NCBI RefSeq assembly: GCF_000518705.1
Contig: NZ_JAEC01000008.1
Coordinates: 124,001 to 188,000, forward strand
Source: Shewanella colwelliana ATCC 39565
GTDB lineage: Bacteria; Pseudomonadota; Gammaproteobacteria; Enterobacterales; Shewanellaceae
Direction of reading: 5' to 3'
Length of the DNA: 64,000 nucleotides
Part shown: positions 34,002 through 43,783 of the stretch, one piece after another
How positions within the stretch are numbered: the first letter of the stretch is position 1
Layout: the number at the start of each line of letters is the position of its first letter
Notes under the pieces: generated by a model
Database searches by the model: none
Told to the model about the DNA's origin: nothing
What the model saw: only the letters and a program-made list of their open reading frames with translations
Translations under genes and position numbers: made by a program

Positions 34002-35966
34002 TTAAAGCTTCAGGTTCTCTTTGAGGAAGCTCATCATCTGACGGTAATATTTGGCCCTATGCTCGTCGTTATAGAAGCCGTGGCCTTCATCGTCCATTAC
34101 CAGCTTCTCATAAGGGTAGTTATGCTTCTTGAGCCCCTCTTCCAGCGCTTCTAGCTGTTCGATTGGCGCTCTATCATCTTCACCGCCATGCACCAAAAGC
34201 AAGTTGACCTTAAGCTTATCGACGTTTTTGCTAGGAGACATCTGGGTCAGCATGGCTTGGCTTTCACCCAGTACCTGCTTGAGATAACGCTCACCCGCGC
34301 GGCGACCTTGTACGTCCCCTTCGCTGAACATCAAATCAAGATCATAGACACCGGCGAAACCTATGGCGCATTTAAACAGATCGGGCGCCAGGATAGGGCT
34401 CTGCAGTGCTGAATAGCCACCGAAGCTGCCACCTACGATGCAGATCCTCTCTTTGTCGACTATGCCTTGTTCGATGACATACTTAGTGGCATCGATAATG
34501 TCGTATTGGATCTCTGTGCCCCATTTCTGGTGCCCGGCATGTTCAAACGCCTTGCCGTAACCGCCCGAACCGCGAAAGTTCACTTGCAACACGGCAGCGC
34601 CTTGACTGGCGATCAATTGGTTTTGGTCGTCAAAGCCCCACCAGTCCCTTGGACCGTGTGGACCGCCGTGAGGATTGACCACAAGCGGAAGGTTCTTGGC
34701 TTCTTTGCCATAAGGTAATGTAAGGTAACCGTTGATCACTTTGCCGTCTCTTGCGGTAAAGCTGATTGGCTTCATTTCGGCCATCTTATCGGGGTCTAAC
34801 CATTTCTTTTGTGACACTAAGTATTCGAGCTTTTTGTTGTCGGCATCGAAGATGTAGTAGTCACCAGGATTTCTATCGTTGAAGGCCTTGATAATCAGCT
34901 TACTCATGTCATTGGTTTGGCTGACGAGATGAACTTGATGGCCAGGTAATGCTCCCAATAATTGTTTCAGCGTCTTGGAAAGCGCTTCTTCTTTGTCGAC
35001 AAATTCATAAGTGGGGTAGCCATTTTCATACTCTACCGCATAAAGTTTTTTGTTGACGCGGTTTATCCATACGTTACTTGGGTCAACAGCTTTGTCTTGG
35101 CTAATGAGGCGCTTAGTTCCACTTTTGATGTCCACTAAATAAACACCTTTTGGCTGACCATTTTCGCTGCCTAGCACATAGACGCTGTTCTCATCATCGC
35201 CAAAGGCGATAGGGCTCATATCGTCGAGGTTTAGGTTAAGTTTGTCTGTGTCTACCCACTCGTTGTCTTTACGGTAGTAGAGGCTCGATGAAATATAGTC
35301 GCGAGTGCCACTAACGAAGCGAATTTCACCATCGTGATCGGGGAGGAAGCGGGCGTAAGAGATTGGTGCCGTGGCTATCTTCTTGCGTGTGCCTTTGTAG
35401 ACATCGACACGATAAACCTGCTGCAGATTTTCCATCATATTTGAGCCACGAGAACCCCAAGGTAGAGCATTGACCAGCATATAACGATCATCCTCTGGCA
35501 TTGGGTCTAAGATGTATGCGGTAGCTTCTATAGGCGTATTTTTCTTGATGCGTGAACCCGTTTGCTGTTCGCCGCCCTTGTAGCCAAATAGGTACGTTGG
35601 CTGCGATCCGTCAGCATTGACGGCCATTAACTCACCATAATAGATTGGGTGATCACTCCACCCCTTCAAATACTCCTTGGCCAACACGATTCGCTCATTG
35701 TTAACCCATACGTATTGTCCAACCTGAGCATTATCTGGAAAGCGCACAACATTTGTCGGCTTTTTAGTTTTGGCATCGAGGATCATCAGCATATGCTTGC
35801 CATCTTTAGATGTTATTGTGCTGAGATAGTCACCGTCGGGAGAGATTTGGACATTGGAAAACTCTTCAGAGCGACTAAATAACCATGCGGAGTCTTTATC
35901 GGCGGCAAAGAGATGGCTGCTCAAGAGGTATAAGCAGGCTAAACTAAACGACTGAATTAGTTTCAT
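34002..35966 (-). CDS. Secreted S9-family (prolyl oligopeptidase-type) peptidase
   Basis: Serine peptidase of the acylaminoacyl/dipeptidyl peptidase group, 654 residues from the ATG at 35966 (AGGAAG ribosome site), preferred over the upstream in-frame start. Signal peptide residues 1 to about 20 (ending LFA), so periplasmic or exported. The N-terminal two thirds is a beta-propeller-like region; the C-terminal alpha/beta hydrolase has the nucleophile GGSFGGYSA, Asp in GGEDDRAP and His in DDEGHGFY. HGGPHGPRDWW forms the oxyanion-hole region. Substrates are probably short peptides. Single gene. Confidence 0.9.
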   Translation of the reverse strand: MKLIQSFSLACLYLLSSHLFAADKDSAWLFSRSEEFSNVQISPDGDYLSTITSKDGKHMLMILDAKTKKPTNVVRFPDNAQVGQYVWVNNERIVLAKEYLKGWSDHPIYYGELMAVNADGSQPTYLFGYKGGEQQTGSRIKKNTPIEATAYILDPMPEDDRYMLVNALPWGSRGSNMMENLQQVYRVDVYKGTRKKIATAPISYARFLPDHDGEIRFVSGTRDYISSSLYYRKDNEWVDTDKLNLNLDDMSPIAFGDDENSVYVLGSENGQPKGVYLVDIKSGTKRLISQDKAVDPSNVWINRVNKKLYAVEYENGYPTYEFVDKEEALSKTLKQLLGALPGHQVHLVSQTNDMSKLIIKAFNDRNPGDYYIFDADNKKLEYLVSQKKWLDPDKMAEMKPISFTARDGKVINGYLTLPYGKEAKNLPLVVNPHGGPHGPRDWWGFDDQNQLIASQGAAVLQVNFRGSGGYGKAFEHAGHQKWGTEIQYDIIDATKYVIEQGIVDKERICIVGGSFGGYSALQSPILAPDLFKCAIGFAGVYDLDLMFSEGDVQGRRAGERYLKQVLGESQAMLTQMSPSKNVDKLKVNLLLVHGGEDDRAPIEQLEALEEGLKKHNYPYEKLVMDDEGHGFYNDEHRAKYYRQMMSFLKENLKL

Positions 35967-36106
35967 AGAACTTCCTTGTAACATAATTTTTTATCAGGTT
36001 TTATATTTTTGTTGCGGTATGAGGGTAAAACAAAGGTTGTATAAGTGCAATACTTGGACAGGAGGTCGTAGGCAGCGATTTTTTGCTGCCTACATTAAAA
36101 TTAGTG

Positions 36107-36700
36107 TTAACTTTGTAGTAGCTGTTGCTGAATAAAACTCCACTGTTCGGCAAAGTGTTCGGTGGGTTTCTGTTTAAAGTCGCTGCGTACAAATTGCGCT
36201 ATGCGGCCTTCGGCGACTGCCAGTAATAAGTTAGCTAAAATGGCTTCGTCTAAGTTAAAGCCTTTGCCTTCGCGCAGCGTCTTTTCACGTAAAATTTGCT
36301 TAAGATGAGTTTCGACTTTCGAGAATATTTGGCTGGTTCGGCTGCGTAGACGCTCATTTTCCCCAAGCAGGGCATCACCATTAAGGACTCGCGAGATCCC
36401 AGGGTTGCGCTCGGCAAAAACGAGCAGCAGTTGCAGCAGTAATTGGCACCGTTTCATGGTGTCTTTTTCATCATCCATGATGAGGTTAATACGTGACAGT
36501 AAGGATTCTTCGATAAAGTCGATAAGCCCTTCAAACATCCTTGCTTTACTCGGAAAGTGACGATACAAAGCCGCTTCCGATACACCGACTTCTGCTGCGA
36601 GTTTGGCTGTGGTGATGCGTTGTCCTGGACTCGTTTCTAACATGGTGGCTAAGCACTGAAGGATATGTTCACGACGATTAATTTTAGGGCTTGCAGCCAT
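36107..36700 (-). CDS. slmA: Nucleoid occlusion factor SlmA
   Basis: TetR-family DNA-binding protein that stops FtsZ ring assembly over the nucleoid; 197 residues. The HTH is in [34 protein letters not shown] (residues about 28-62), the classic SlmA signature. The C-terminal domain ends [17 protein letters not shown]. It follows dut and coaBC on the same strand, the conserved coaBC-dut-slmA order. Confidence 0.95.
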   Translation of the reverse strand: MAASPKINRREHILQCLATMLETSPGQRITTAKLAAEVGVSEAALYRHFPSKARMFEGLIDFIEESLLSRINLIMDDEKDTMKRCQLLLQLLLVFAERNPGISRVLNGDALLGENERLRSRTSQIFSKVETHLKQILREKTLREGKGFNLDEAILANLLLAVAEGRIAQFVRSDFKQKPTEHFAEQWSFIQQQLLQS

Positions 36701-36781
36701 TTAAGTTTCCTTTACTCAATTACTACAGGAGCCGATGGGCCGAACACTGCCCATGACTCTCTAATTTTTTAGATAGGTTGG

Positions 36782-37240
36782 TTATCGAGTGCCTGAGTGG
36801 CCGAAACCACCTTCACCTCTGTCGGAGCTATCAAATTCATCGACTAACTTAAACTCGGCTTGCACTACAGGGACAAAAACCAGTTGGGCTAAACGATCGC
36901 CAATCTCTAATGTGAAAGGTGCATTGCTACGGTTCCAGCATGAGACCATGAGTGGACCTTGGTAATCGGAGTCGATAAGCCCGACTAGGTTACCTAAGAC
37001 GATTCCTTGTTTGTGACCAAGGCCTGAACGCGGCAATATCACTGCCGCGAGACTGGGGTCGGCAACGTGTACTGCAATACCTGTTGGGATCAATTGAGTT
37101 TCGCTGGGGCCAATGGTCATGGTGGTGTCTATCATGGCGCGAAGATCCATTCCTGCACTGCCTGGTGTGGCATAAGCGGGTAACGGAAATTGCGTACCGA
37201 TACGTGAATCGAGAATCTTAAGTTCTATTGGCGTTTTCAT
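36782..37240 (-). CDS. dut: dUTP diphosphatase
   Basis: Hydrolyses dUTP to dUMP and pyrophosphate; trimeric dUTPase of 152 residues. Motifs: [10 protein letters not shown] (27-36), [16 protein letters not shown] (residues 70-85), [13 protein letters not shown] (residues 87-99), [11 protein letters not shown] and the flexible C-terminal [13 protein letters not shown]. Its start overlaps the coaBC stop by 4 bases. Confidence 0.97.
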   Translation of the reverse strand: MKTPIELKILDSRIGTQFPLPAYATPGSAGMDLRAMIDTTMTIGPSETQLIPTGIAVHVADPSLAAVILPRSGLGHKQGIVLGNLVGLIDSDYQGPLMVSCWNRSNAPFTLEIGDRLAQLVFVPVVQAEFKLVDEFDSSDRGEGGFGHSGTR

Positions 37241-38433
37241 GCTGGCTTCATCTGTTTCGCTATTAAGGTAAGTAATTGTCTTGCCAAGGTTAGCTTGTCG
37301 GTTGCGGGCAACTCAAACTGGCCATTTGCCCAGTAGACTTTCAGTGCATTGTCGTCACTATTGAAACCTAAAGCTGGGTCAGAGACGTCATTGGCGGCAA
37401 TCATATCAAGCTTTTTACGCTTTAGCTTATCTTTCGCATAATGCTCTACATCTTGGGTTTCGGCGGCAAACCCCACGGTAAAAGGGCGCTGTTTATGCGC
37501 GGAAACCGTGGCTAAGATATCAGGGTTGCGCACGAGTGCAAGGGCCATCTCTTCGGCTGATTTCTTTATTTTGTCGTTGGCAATATCGGCTACGCGGTAG
37601 TCACACACGGCGGCACAACCAATAAAAATGTCACTGTGGTGGACTTGCTCCATTACGGCATCAAGCATCTCTTGGGTAGACTTCACATTAACGCGATTGA
37701 CGTTGAGTGGCGTATCAAGATTCACTGGGCCAGCCACTATGGTGACCTTAGCCCCCATTTCTGCAGCGGCTTTGGCAATGGCAAAGCCCATCTTGCCTGA
37801 GCTGTGGTTAGAGATATAACGCACAGGATCAATCGCTTCACGAGTGGGACCTGCAGTCAGTAGCAGGGACATACCTTGTAAGATTTTTGGCGCAAAGAAT
37901 TGTTCAACGCGTTCGGCAATGACCAGAGGTTCTTCCATGCGTCCAGGTCCCACCTCACCACAGGCTTGGTTGCCAGAGGCTGGCCCCCAAATTGTAATGT
38001 TTCTGCTGCGCAAAGAATCCAAATTGGCTTGGGTTGCGGGGTTGCGATACATCTGCTGATTCATAGCAGGGCAGAGCACGACAGGAGCCTCAGTGGCTAG
38101 GCAAGTGGTGGTGATCAGCTCGTCAGCCATGCCCGCATTGATACGAGCGATGAGGTTGGCTGTTGCTGGCGCGATGATCACTAAATCGGCCCAGCGGGCT
38201 AATTCAATATGCCCCATGGCCGCTTCAGCTGCGGTGTCGAGCAGATCTGTAGCAATAGGATGGCCTGATAAGGCTTGCAGTGTTAGTGGGGTAATAAACT
38301 CTTGGGCGCTTTGGCTCATGACCACCCGGACATCGGCACCGCGTTCTTTTAGACGGCGAACTAAATCAGCGGATTTATACGCTGCAATACCGCCTCCTAT
38401 CCCTAGCAATATCTTTTTATTTGTCAGACTCAT
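37237..38433 (-). CDS. coaBC: Bifunctional phosphopantothenoylcysteine decarboxylase / synthetase CoaBC
   Basis: Two steps of coenzyme A synthesis in one protein. 398 residues from the ATG at 38433 ([20 protein letters not shown]); in-frame starts lie 2 and 7 codons upstream, so the start is uncertain. The FMN-dependent decarboxylase (CoaC, residues 1 to about 185) has [12 protein letters not shown] and the cysteine loop [13 protein letters not shown]; the CTP-dependent synthetase (CoaB, about 190-398) has [20 protein letters not shown] and [11 protein letters not shown]. First in the coaBC-dut(-slmA) leftward group, divergent from radC. Confidence 0.95.
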   Translation of the reverse strand: MSLTNKKILLGIGGGIAAYKSADLVRRLKERGADVRVVMSQSAQEFITPLTLQALSGHPIATDLLDTAAEAAMGHIELARWADLVIIAPATANLIARINAGMADELITTTCLATEAPVVLCPAMNQQMYRNPATQANLDSLRSRNITIWGPASGNQACGEVGPGRMEEPLVIAERVEQFFAPKILQGMSLLLTAGPTREAIDPVRYISNHSSGKMGFAIAKAAAEMGAKVTIVAGPVNLDTPLNVNRVNVKSTQEMLDAVMEQVHHSDIFIGCAAVCDYRVADIANDKIKKSAEEMALALVRNPDILATVSAHKQRPFTVGFAAETQDVEHYAKDKLKRKKLDMIAANDVSDPALGFNSDDNALKVYWANGQFELPATDKLTLARQLLTLIAKQMKPA

Positions 38434-38577
38434 CTTCATCACTAATCGTATCAAGGTTGCCCTAATTGGCGTGGGCTAACCATATCACAATCCCACAGGG
38501 CTTGAGGATACAAGTTTTTAAAAACTAGACCATACTCTAATCGTTTAACGGCAAAATTGTCTCAACAGGGAGGTGGT

Positions 38578-39255
38578 ATGACAATTAGGGATTGGCCCGA
38601 TGGTGAGGGGCCGCGAGAAAAACTGTTACGTGATGGGGCTTGCCAACTATCTGATGCCGAGTTGTTGGCTGTGCTGCTCAGAAACGGCCTTAGAGGGCAA
38701 AGTGCGGTGTCGTTGGCGCGAGCCATGATTAGTCACTTTGGTGGTCTTAGAGCGCTAATGACAGCGAGTGAGAGTGAAGTTTGTCATATTCAGGGAGTCG
38801 GGCCAGTAAAGTACGCGCAATTACAGGCAGCAATGGAACTTAGCAAGCGAATTTCGAAAGAAAATCTACAAAGAGGCAAGATTTTAACAGATCCTGATTT
38901 AACTCGGGACTATTTAATGAGACAATTAGCGGATCGTGCCTATGAAGTGTTTGCCATCTTATTGCTTGATAGCCAACATCGAGTGATTCAGTTCGTTGAA
39001 CTGTTTCGAGGTACCATAGATTCAGCCTCGGTTTATCCACGTGAAGTGGTGAGTCTAGTGCTTGAGAAAAAAGCCGCGGCTGTCATTGTTTGCCACAACC
39101 ATCCTTCGGGGGTTGCGGAGCCAAGTCATGCTGATCGGCGAATTACTGAGCGATTAAAATACGCGTTGGCAACTATAGATGTTTCGCTGCTAGACCATAT
39201 GGTTGTGGGCGATCGTGAGATAGTTTCGTTTGCAGAGAGGGGATGGATAGATTGA
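38578..39255 (+). CDS. radC: RadC family JAB-domain protein
   Basis: 225 residues from the ATG at 38578, chosen for the GGGAGG ribosome site. N-terminal helix-hairpin-helix-like region ([33 protein letters not shown]) and a C-terminal JAB/MPN metal-binding domain with [17 protein letters not shown]. Despite the name, a role in DNA repair is not established. Conserved position between coaBC and rpmB. Confidence 0.94.
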   Translation: MTIRDWPDGEGPREKLLRDGACQLSDAELLAVLLRNGLRGQSAVSLARAMISHFGGLRALMTASESEVCHIQGVGPVKYAQLQAAMELSKRISKENLQRGKILTDPDLTRDYLMRQLADRAYEVFAILLLDSQHRVIQFVELFRGTIDSASVYPREVVSLVLEKKAAAVIVCHNHPSGVAEPSHADRRITERLKYALATIDVSLLDHMVVGDREIVSFAERGWID

Positions 39256-39378
39256 ATATCCCTTGATCTTTGATTTTAGATCCTGTATAAAATGCGCCCT
39301 CTTTGTGTGCCTCGGGCGACGGCCATATTCGAGGTACATTAGTGCTCGAGCGTTAAATTGTTTTTGGAGAAGATTGAC

Positions 39379-39615
39379 ATGTCAAGAGTATGCCAAGTTA
39401 CTGGCAAGAAGCCTATGGTTGGTAACAACCGTTCGCACGCAAAAAACGCGACTCGTCGTCGTTTTTTACCTAACCTACAGAACCACCGTTTCTGGTTAGA
39501 AAACGAAAAGCGTTTCGTTAAGCTACGTATCTCTACTAAAGGTATGCGTATTATCGATAAGAAAGGTATCGAAGTTGTTGTTGCAGAACTTCGTGCCCGC
39601 GGCGAGAAGGTGTAA
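39379..39615 (+). CDS. rpmB: 50S ribosomal protein L28
   Basis: 78 residues, start [19 protein letters not shown], typical L28. ATG at 39379 with GGAG ribosome site. Forms an operon with rpmG, 6 bases downstream. Confidence 0.98.
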   Translation: MSRVCQVTGKKPMVGNNRSHAKNATRRRFLPNLQNHRFWLENEKRFVKLRISTKGMRIIDKKGIEVVVAELRARGEKV

Positions 39616-39621
39616 TAAACC

Positions 39622-39795
39622 ATGGCTAAAGCTAAAGGTAACCGTGAGAAGATCAAGCTAGTTTCTAGCGCTAAAACTGGTCATTTCTACACGACTGAGA
39701 AAAACAAACGTAACATGCCTGAAAAAATGGAAATCAAGAAATTTGATCCAGTTATTCGTCAGCACGTTATGTATAAAGAATCTAAAATCAAGTAA
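39622..39795 (+). CDS. rpmG: 50S ribosomal protein L33
   Basis: 57 residues beginning [18 protein letters not shown] and ending [11 protein letters not shown]. It lacks the CxxC zinc pairs of the other L33 form, as is usual in gammaproteobacteria. A terminator follows at 39816-39845. Confidence 0.98.
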   Translation: MAKAKGNREKIKLVSSAKTGHFYTTEKNKRNMPEKMEIKKFDPVIRQHVMYKESKIK

Positions 39796-39815
39796 TTCTT
39801 GATTGAACTTCTTTG

Positions 39816-39845
39816 AAAAGCCCCTATTCGTAGGGGCTTTTTTTT
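39816..39845 (+). terminator. rpmBG terminator
   Basis: AAAAGCCCCTA-TTCG-TAGGGGCTTTTTTTT: 11-base stem with a UUCG tetraloop and long U-run. Confidence 0.95.
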
Positions 39846-40016
39846 GGCCTTTTTATAGTTAAACTTCAGTGTCGCTGTGCTGGTATCTTTATACTGATTG
39901 GTATCGACTTCAACAGTAAATCAGGGGGTGAGTTCGCGTCCATTTTTGTCGTACTAACTTTTACTGTATTACTCATATCTCGTCTTAGTTCCCCTATTGC
40001 GATTTAATCTCTCCAT

Positions 40017-40055
40017 AATGAAAATAAATGCTTTTAAAGTGAATTTAAATGCAAT
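40017..40055. promoter_or_regulatory. Tandem ARG boxes (ArgR operator) upstream of argA
   Basis: Two 18-base boxes separated by exactly 3 bases: AATGAAAATAAATGCTTT (40017-40034) and AGTGAATTTAAATGCAAT (40038-40055). The second has one mismatch to the TGAATNNNNATTCA core. Paired boxes with 3-base spacing are the known ArgR operator layout; arginine-dependent repression of argA is inferred. Confidence 0.75.
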
Positions 40056-40122
40056 ATTATTGGTTGGTTATTCTTATTGCAGCCAGTGCTGCACATATTT
40101 ATTGTGATTAGGGGTTACGCGC

Positions 40123-41442
40123 GTGCGCACTACTGAGTTAGTCGACGGTTTTCGTCATTCAGCGTCCTATGTCAATGCACATAGGGGAAAAACATTTGTG
40201 GTGATGTTAGGTGGTGAGGCGCTGGCACAAAGTCAGTTTCGCTCTATTATCAATGACATTGCGCTATTGCATAGCTTAGGGATTAAGATAGTCCTTGTGC
40301 ATGGGGCTAGGCCGCAGATTGATGAGGCCCTTGCTCAACGCCAATTGGTGCCAGAGTATTATAATGGCGTGCGGATCACCGATGAAGAGTCGTTTAAGGT
40401 GATTAAGCAAGTTGTCGGTGGATTGCAGTTAGACATTACTGCACGCTTATCGATGAGCTTGAGCAATACTCCAATGCAAGGCGCACAAATCAACGTGGTC
40501 AGTGGAAACTTTGTTATTGCCCAGCCACTGGGTATCGATAATGGGGTCGATTTCAGTCTTAGCGGTAAAGTAAGACGTATAGATGTGCAAGGCCTAAAGC
40601 GGCAGTTAGATAGTCACGGTATTGTATTACTTGGCCCGGTGGCGGCGTCGGTGACGGGTGAGAGTTTTAACCTTACTGCCGAAGAAGTGGCGACCCAGAT
40701 TGCGGTTAAGCTTAAAGCTGACAAGATGATCGGCTTTAGCGCTCAAAAAGGGATACTCGACAGTGCTGGCGAAGTGTTGGCAGAACTCATGCCAACCGAT
40801 GCACAACGCATTTTGTCAGAGGTGACCGACGAAGATAATTGGTGTGTAGGCACGCGTGCTTTTCTGCAGGCAAGTATCGATGCCTGCCGTAACGGTGTTG
40901 CTCGGTGTCACTTTGTCAGCTACTTAGATGACGGTGCTTTGTTGCAGGAGCTCTTTTCACGCGACGGTATTGGTACCCAAATTGTCACCGAGAGCGCAGA
41001 GCGACTGCGCCGTGCAAGCATTACCGATATTGGTGGTGTGCTTGATCTGATTCGTCCACTGGAAGAGGCGGGAATCCTCGTCAGACGTTCTCGTGAACAG
41101 TTAGAGATGGAGATAGAGCAGTTTATGCTTATTGAGCGTGACGGACTGGTCATTGGTTGTGCGGCGCTATATCCGTTTGAGGAAGACAATGCCGGTGAGT
41201 TTGCTTGCTTGGTGGTGCATCCTGACTATCGCGATGCCGATAGAGGTAGCATACTGCTGAAGAATATTATTGGGCAAGCCAAGGTGCGAGGTTACTCTCG
41301 CTTGTTTGCACTAACAACGCGTAGTATCCATTGGTTCCTTGAGCATGGTTTTGAAATCGTTGATGTTGATGCATTACCTGATATGAAAAAGCAGCTGTAT
41401 AACTATCAACGTAAATCCAAAATTCTCGCGTTAGATCTCTAG
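40123..41442 (+). CDS. argA: Amino-acid N-acetyltransferase (N-acetylglutamate synthase)
   Basis: First step of arginine synthesis: acetyl-CoA plus glutamate to N-acetylglutamate. 439 residues, the classic ArgA form with an N-terminal amino-acid-kinase domain ([30 protein letters not shown]; residues 1 to about 285) that binds arginine for feedback control, and a C-terminal GNAT domain (about 295-439; [21 protein letters not shown]). GTG start at 40123. Preceded by paired ARG boxes. Confidence 0.95.
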   Translation: MRTTELVDGFRHSASYVNAHRGKTFVVMLGGEALAQSQFRSIINDIALLHSLGIKIVLVHGARPQIDEALAQRQLVPEYYNGVRITDEESFKVIKQVVGGLQLDITARLSMSLSNTPMQGAQINVVSGNFVIAQPLGIDNGVDFSLSGKVRRIDVQGLKRQLDSHGIVLLGPVAASVTGESFNLTAEEVATQIAVKLKADKMIGFSAQKGILDSAGEVLAELMPTDAQRILSEVTDEDNWCVGTRAFLQASIDACRNGVARCHFVSYLDDGALLQELFSRDGIGTQIVTESAERLRRASITDIGGVLDLIRPLEEAGILVRRSREQLEMEIEQFMLIERDGLVIGCAALYPFEEDNAGEFACLVVHPDYRDADRGSILLKNIIGQAKVRGYSRLFALTTRSIHWFLEHGFEIVDVDALPDMKKQLYNYQRKSKILALDL

Positions 41443-41630
41443 TAAAAGCTCACTTAGAAGACCACGTTAAGGCGTGGTCTTTTTGCTTGTGTTGGGCGTT
41501 ATGCACTATTTGACATAATATGTCGTGCGGTGCATAGTGAGGCTATTCAATTTGAGGATGAGCCACCGCTCAATCTTATATCGTGGGGCTCAACAGAGAC
41601 CTCAGTGACATTTAAATAGGGTGCTTGAAC

Positions 41631-42170
41631 ATGGATACTCAAGTCTTTCTGCTAACGGCTTTCGATGCTGCAACGAGTGCGACATTTGTCTCTTTACTGG
41701 TCGGCATCGGCTTCATTTTAATTCTGCTAAAGATAAAACCATTACCCAAAGGCGCTAAATTTGCTGCGCTGGGTATGGTGATCGCGGTATTGGGTCTATT
41801 ATCTTGGGTGTTTTTCAAGGCCCATGATGCCAATATTCGTGTCACCCCGACATCGATGACGGTCGATATTCCTTTGTATCGCACTGAATTGCCTTTGGAG
41901 AGTCTTTTAATTTCGCAGGCACGTATTGTTAGCTTGGATGACGCTGATGCGCCACAGCTGAGTTATAGAAGTAATGGCGTGGGGTTGCCCGGCTATAGAC
42001 TGGGATGGTTCAAGTTAAAAGATACCATCGCCAATAGCGATAGAGCCCTATTGTCCGTTACCAATAGCAATCATGTACTGGTGTTGCCAACGACAGAGGG
42101 CTATCTGCTGATATTGAGTGTTGAGCGGGCAGAGTCGTTACTAGCCCTGTTGCTTGCGTCGACGCTTTAA
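41631..42170 (+). CDS. Membrane protein with two N-terminal helices, PH-like
   Basis: 179 residues from the ATG at 41631. Two hydrophobic segments (about 17-33 and 43-60) anchor it in the inner membrane; the rest (about 62-179; VTPTSMTVDIPLYRTELPLESL ... LILSVERAESLL shortened here) resembles a small bacterial PH-like beta domain. Not otherwise recognised. It is convergent with rarD and their coding ends overlap by 30 bases. Confidence 0.7.
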   Translation: MDTQVFLLTAFDAATSATFVSLLVGIGFILILLKIKPLPKGAKFAALGMVIAVLGLLSWVFFKAHDANIRVTPTSMTVDIPLYRTELPLESLLISQARIVSLDDADAPQLSYRSNGVGLPGYRLGWFKLKDTIANSDRALLSVTNSNHVLVLPTTEGYLLILSVERAESLLALLLASTL

Positions 42171-43034
42171 CGCCATATCAAGCGTAAATATCACCAACGC
42201 ACTCCAGATAAACGCAAAGGTGATGCCTTTTTCAAGATCAAAAGGCTCTTTGTATAAACTGACCGCCAGAATAAACATAATACTGGGGCCGATGTATTGA
42301 AAGAAACCAAGCATAGACAGCGGGATACGTGTCGCTGCGCCTGCAAAGCAGAGTAAGGGTACCGAGGTCACAACGCCTGCTGCAATAAGTAATAAGTTCA
42401 TATTAATCTCATTGGTAAACATATTCGCAGTGGCTGAGTCGAGTGTGACAAACAGGTAGATAATGGCGACAGGAAGTAGCAAGGCTGTTTCGACCAATAG
42501 GCCTGTTTTAGCGTCGACATTAACTTTTTTACGCAGTAAACCATAAAAGCCAAACGATGAGGCCAGTGCCAATGACACCAAAGGGATAGAACCAAAAGAG
42601 ATTAATTGAACGAACACTCCAGCACAGGCAAGGCTTACGGCAAACCACTGTAGCTTACGTAACCGTTCACCAAGAAATATCATACCAAGCAAGACGTTAA
42701 GTAATGGATTAATAAAATAACCTAAGCTAGCATCGAGCATGTGATCATTATTGACGGCCCAGATAAACAGTAGCCAGTTACCTGCAATCAGCACCGAGGT
42801 GATCGTTAGTACACCTAACTGCTTGGGTTGACGAAACAGTTGGCGTAACTTAGCGAAGCCCCCAATAAACTTCATCAGTATGATCATGAAAACAAACGAC
42901 CAAATTACCCGATGAACCAAAATTTCCGCCGCTGATACCTGATGTAAAAGTTTGAAGTATAACGGGGCAAAGCCCCAAAGGCAGTAGGCACAAATTGCTA
43001 ATGCAACGCCTTTGCGGTATTCGGTATCGACCAT
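42141..43034 (-). CDS. rarD: RarD, EamA-family transporter
   Basis: 297-residue inner-membrane protein with about ten hydrophobic helices in two EamA repeats. Start MVDTEYRKGVALAICAYC and WGFAPLYFKLL match RarD (chloramphenicol-sensitivity protein family); the substrate is not known. The rarD-yigI-recQ neighbourhood matches E. coli. It overlaps the convergent upstream gene by 30 bases. Confidence 0.92.
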   Translation of the reverse strand: MVDTEYRKGVALAICAYCLWGFAPLYFKLLHQVSAAEILVHRVIWSFVFMIILMKFIGGFAKLRQLFRQPKQLGVLTITSVLIAGNWLLFIWAVNNDHMLDASLGYFINPLLNVLLGMIFLGERLRKLQWFAVSLACAGVFVQLISFGSIPLVSLALASSFGFYGLLRKKVNVDAKTGLLVETALLLPVAIIYLFVTLDSATANMFTNEINMNLLLIAAGVVTSVPLLCFAGAATRIPLSMLGFFQYIGPSIMFILAVSLYKEPFDLEKGITFAFIWSALVIFTLDMALKRRRKQQG

Positions 43035-43121
43035 AGGTTCGGGATTCTAGTCATTGAGAAGGAGTGGCATTGTAGGGTGCAACAGTTCTAGACTCAAGCG
43101 CTGTTATGAATAACTCATGGG

Positions 43122-43586
43122 CTAACCGACCATGTAGGTTCCGGTACCAAAGGCGATGTGTGAGCCCTGTTCATTATGTAACTCCATACGGCAAACCGAT
43201 ACACGGTTGCCAGCACGGATCACTGTGCCTGTGCCGGTAAATACTTGGCCGCGACCAGGCCGAAGGTAGTCAACGCGTAAATCTATGGTGCCAAGGGTTT
43301 GTAGCCGAGTCTGCAGATCTTCTAGGCTCCAATCATCCCGACTGGCCACTAATCCTGAAAACGCAGTTAGCCCGCCAACAACATCTAGCACCGTGGCCGT
43401 TACGCCACCGTGCAATATTTGCTGGTGGATATTACCGATCAGTTGCGGCTTCATGCTCACTACAACCTCGACACCGTCAGTGTCGTAACGTTTGATGTCC
43501 ATGCCAAGTAAGTTGTGGAACGGCACTTTGCTATCGAATATTTCGGCAACGCTGGCTAAAATTTGTGCTTGGATTGCGGTGGTCAT
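43122..43586 (-). CDS. yigI: YigI-like hotdog-fold acyl-CoA thioesterase
   Basis: 154 residues; PaaI-type hotdog fold with GNIHQQILHGGVTATVLDVVGG (residues about 50-70), where the Asp is the usual catalytic position, and IDLRVDYLRPGRG. It hydrolyses acyl-CoA in the known family. It is leftward, 87 bases after rarD's start region, and divergent from recQ, as in the E. coli rarD-yigI-(pldA)-recQ order. Confidence 0.88.
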   Translation of the reverse strand: MTTAIQAQILASVAEIFDSKVPFHNLLGMDIKRYDTDGVEVVVSMKPQLIGNIHQQILHGGVTATVLDVVGGLTAFSGLVASRDDWSLEDLQTRLQTLGTIDLRVDYLRPGRGQVFTGTGTVIRAGNRVSVCRMELHNEQGSHIAFGTGTYMVG

Positions 43587-43783
43587 TAAGGCTGATCTCC
43601 ATCATCACTTCATTCCTTTAGAGTAATTAATCTATCCCTTAATAATCATAGGGGCAAGTCTTAGATGGATTTTTAGCCGATTTGATGGCGGAAGAAATTA
43701 AATCAACTTTAAGTACTCACAGTCGAGACAAGCAGGCGCAGCTTGCCTTAGAATAGGCGGCCGATTAACAACTATGATGACAG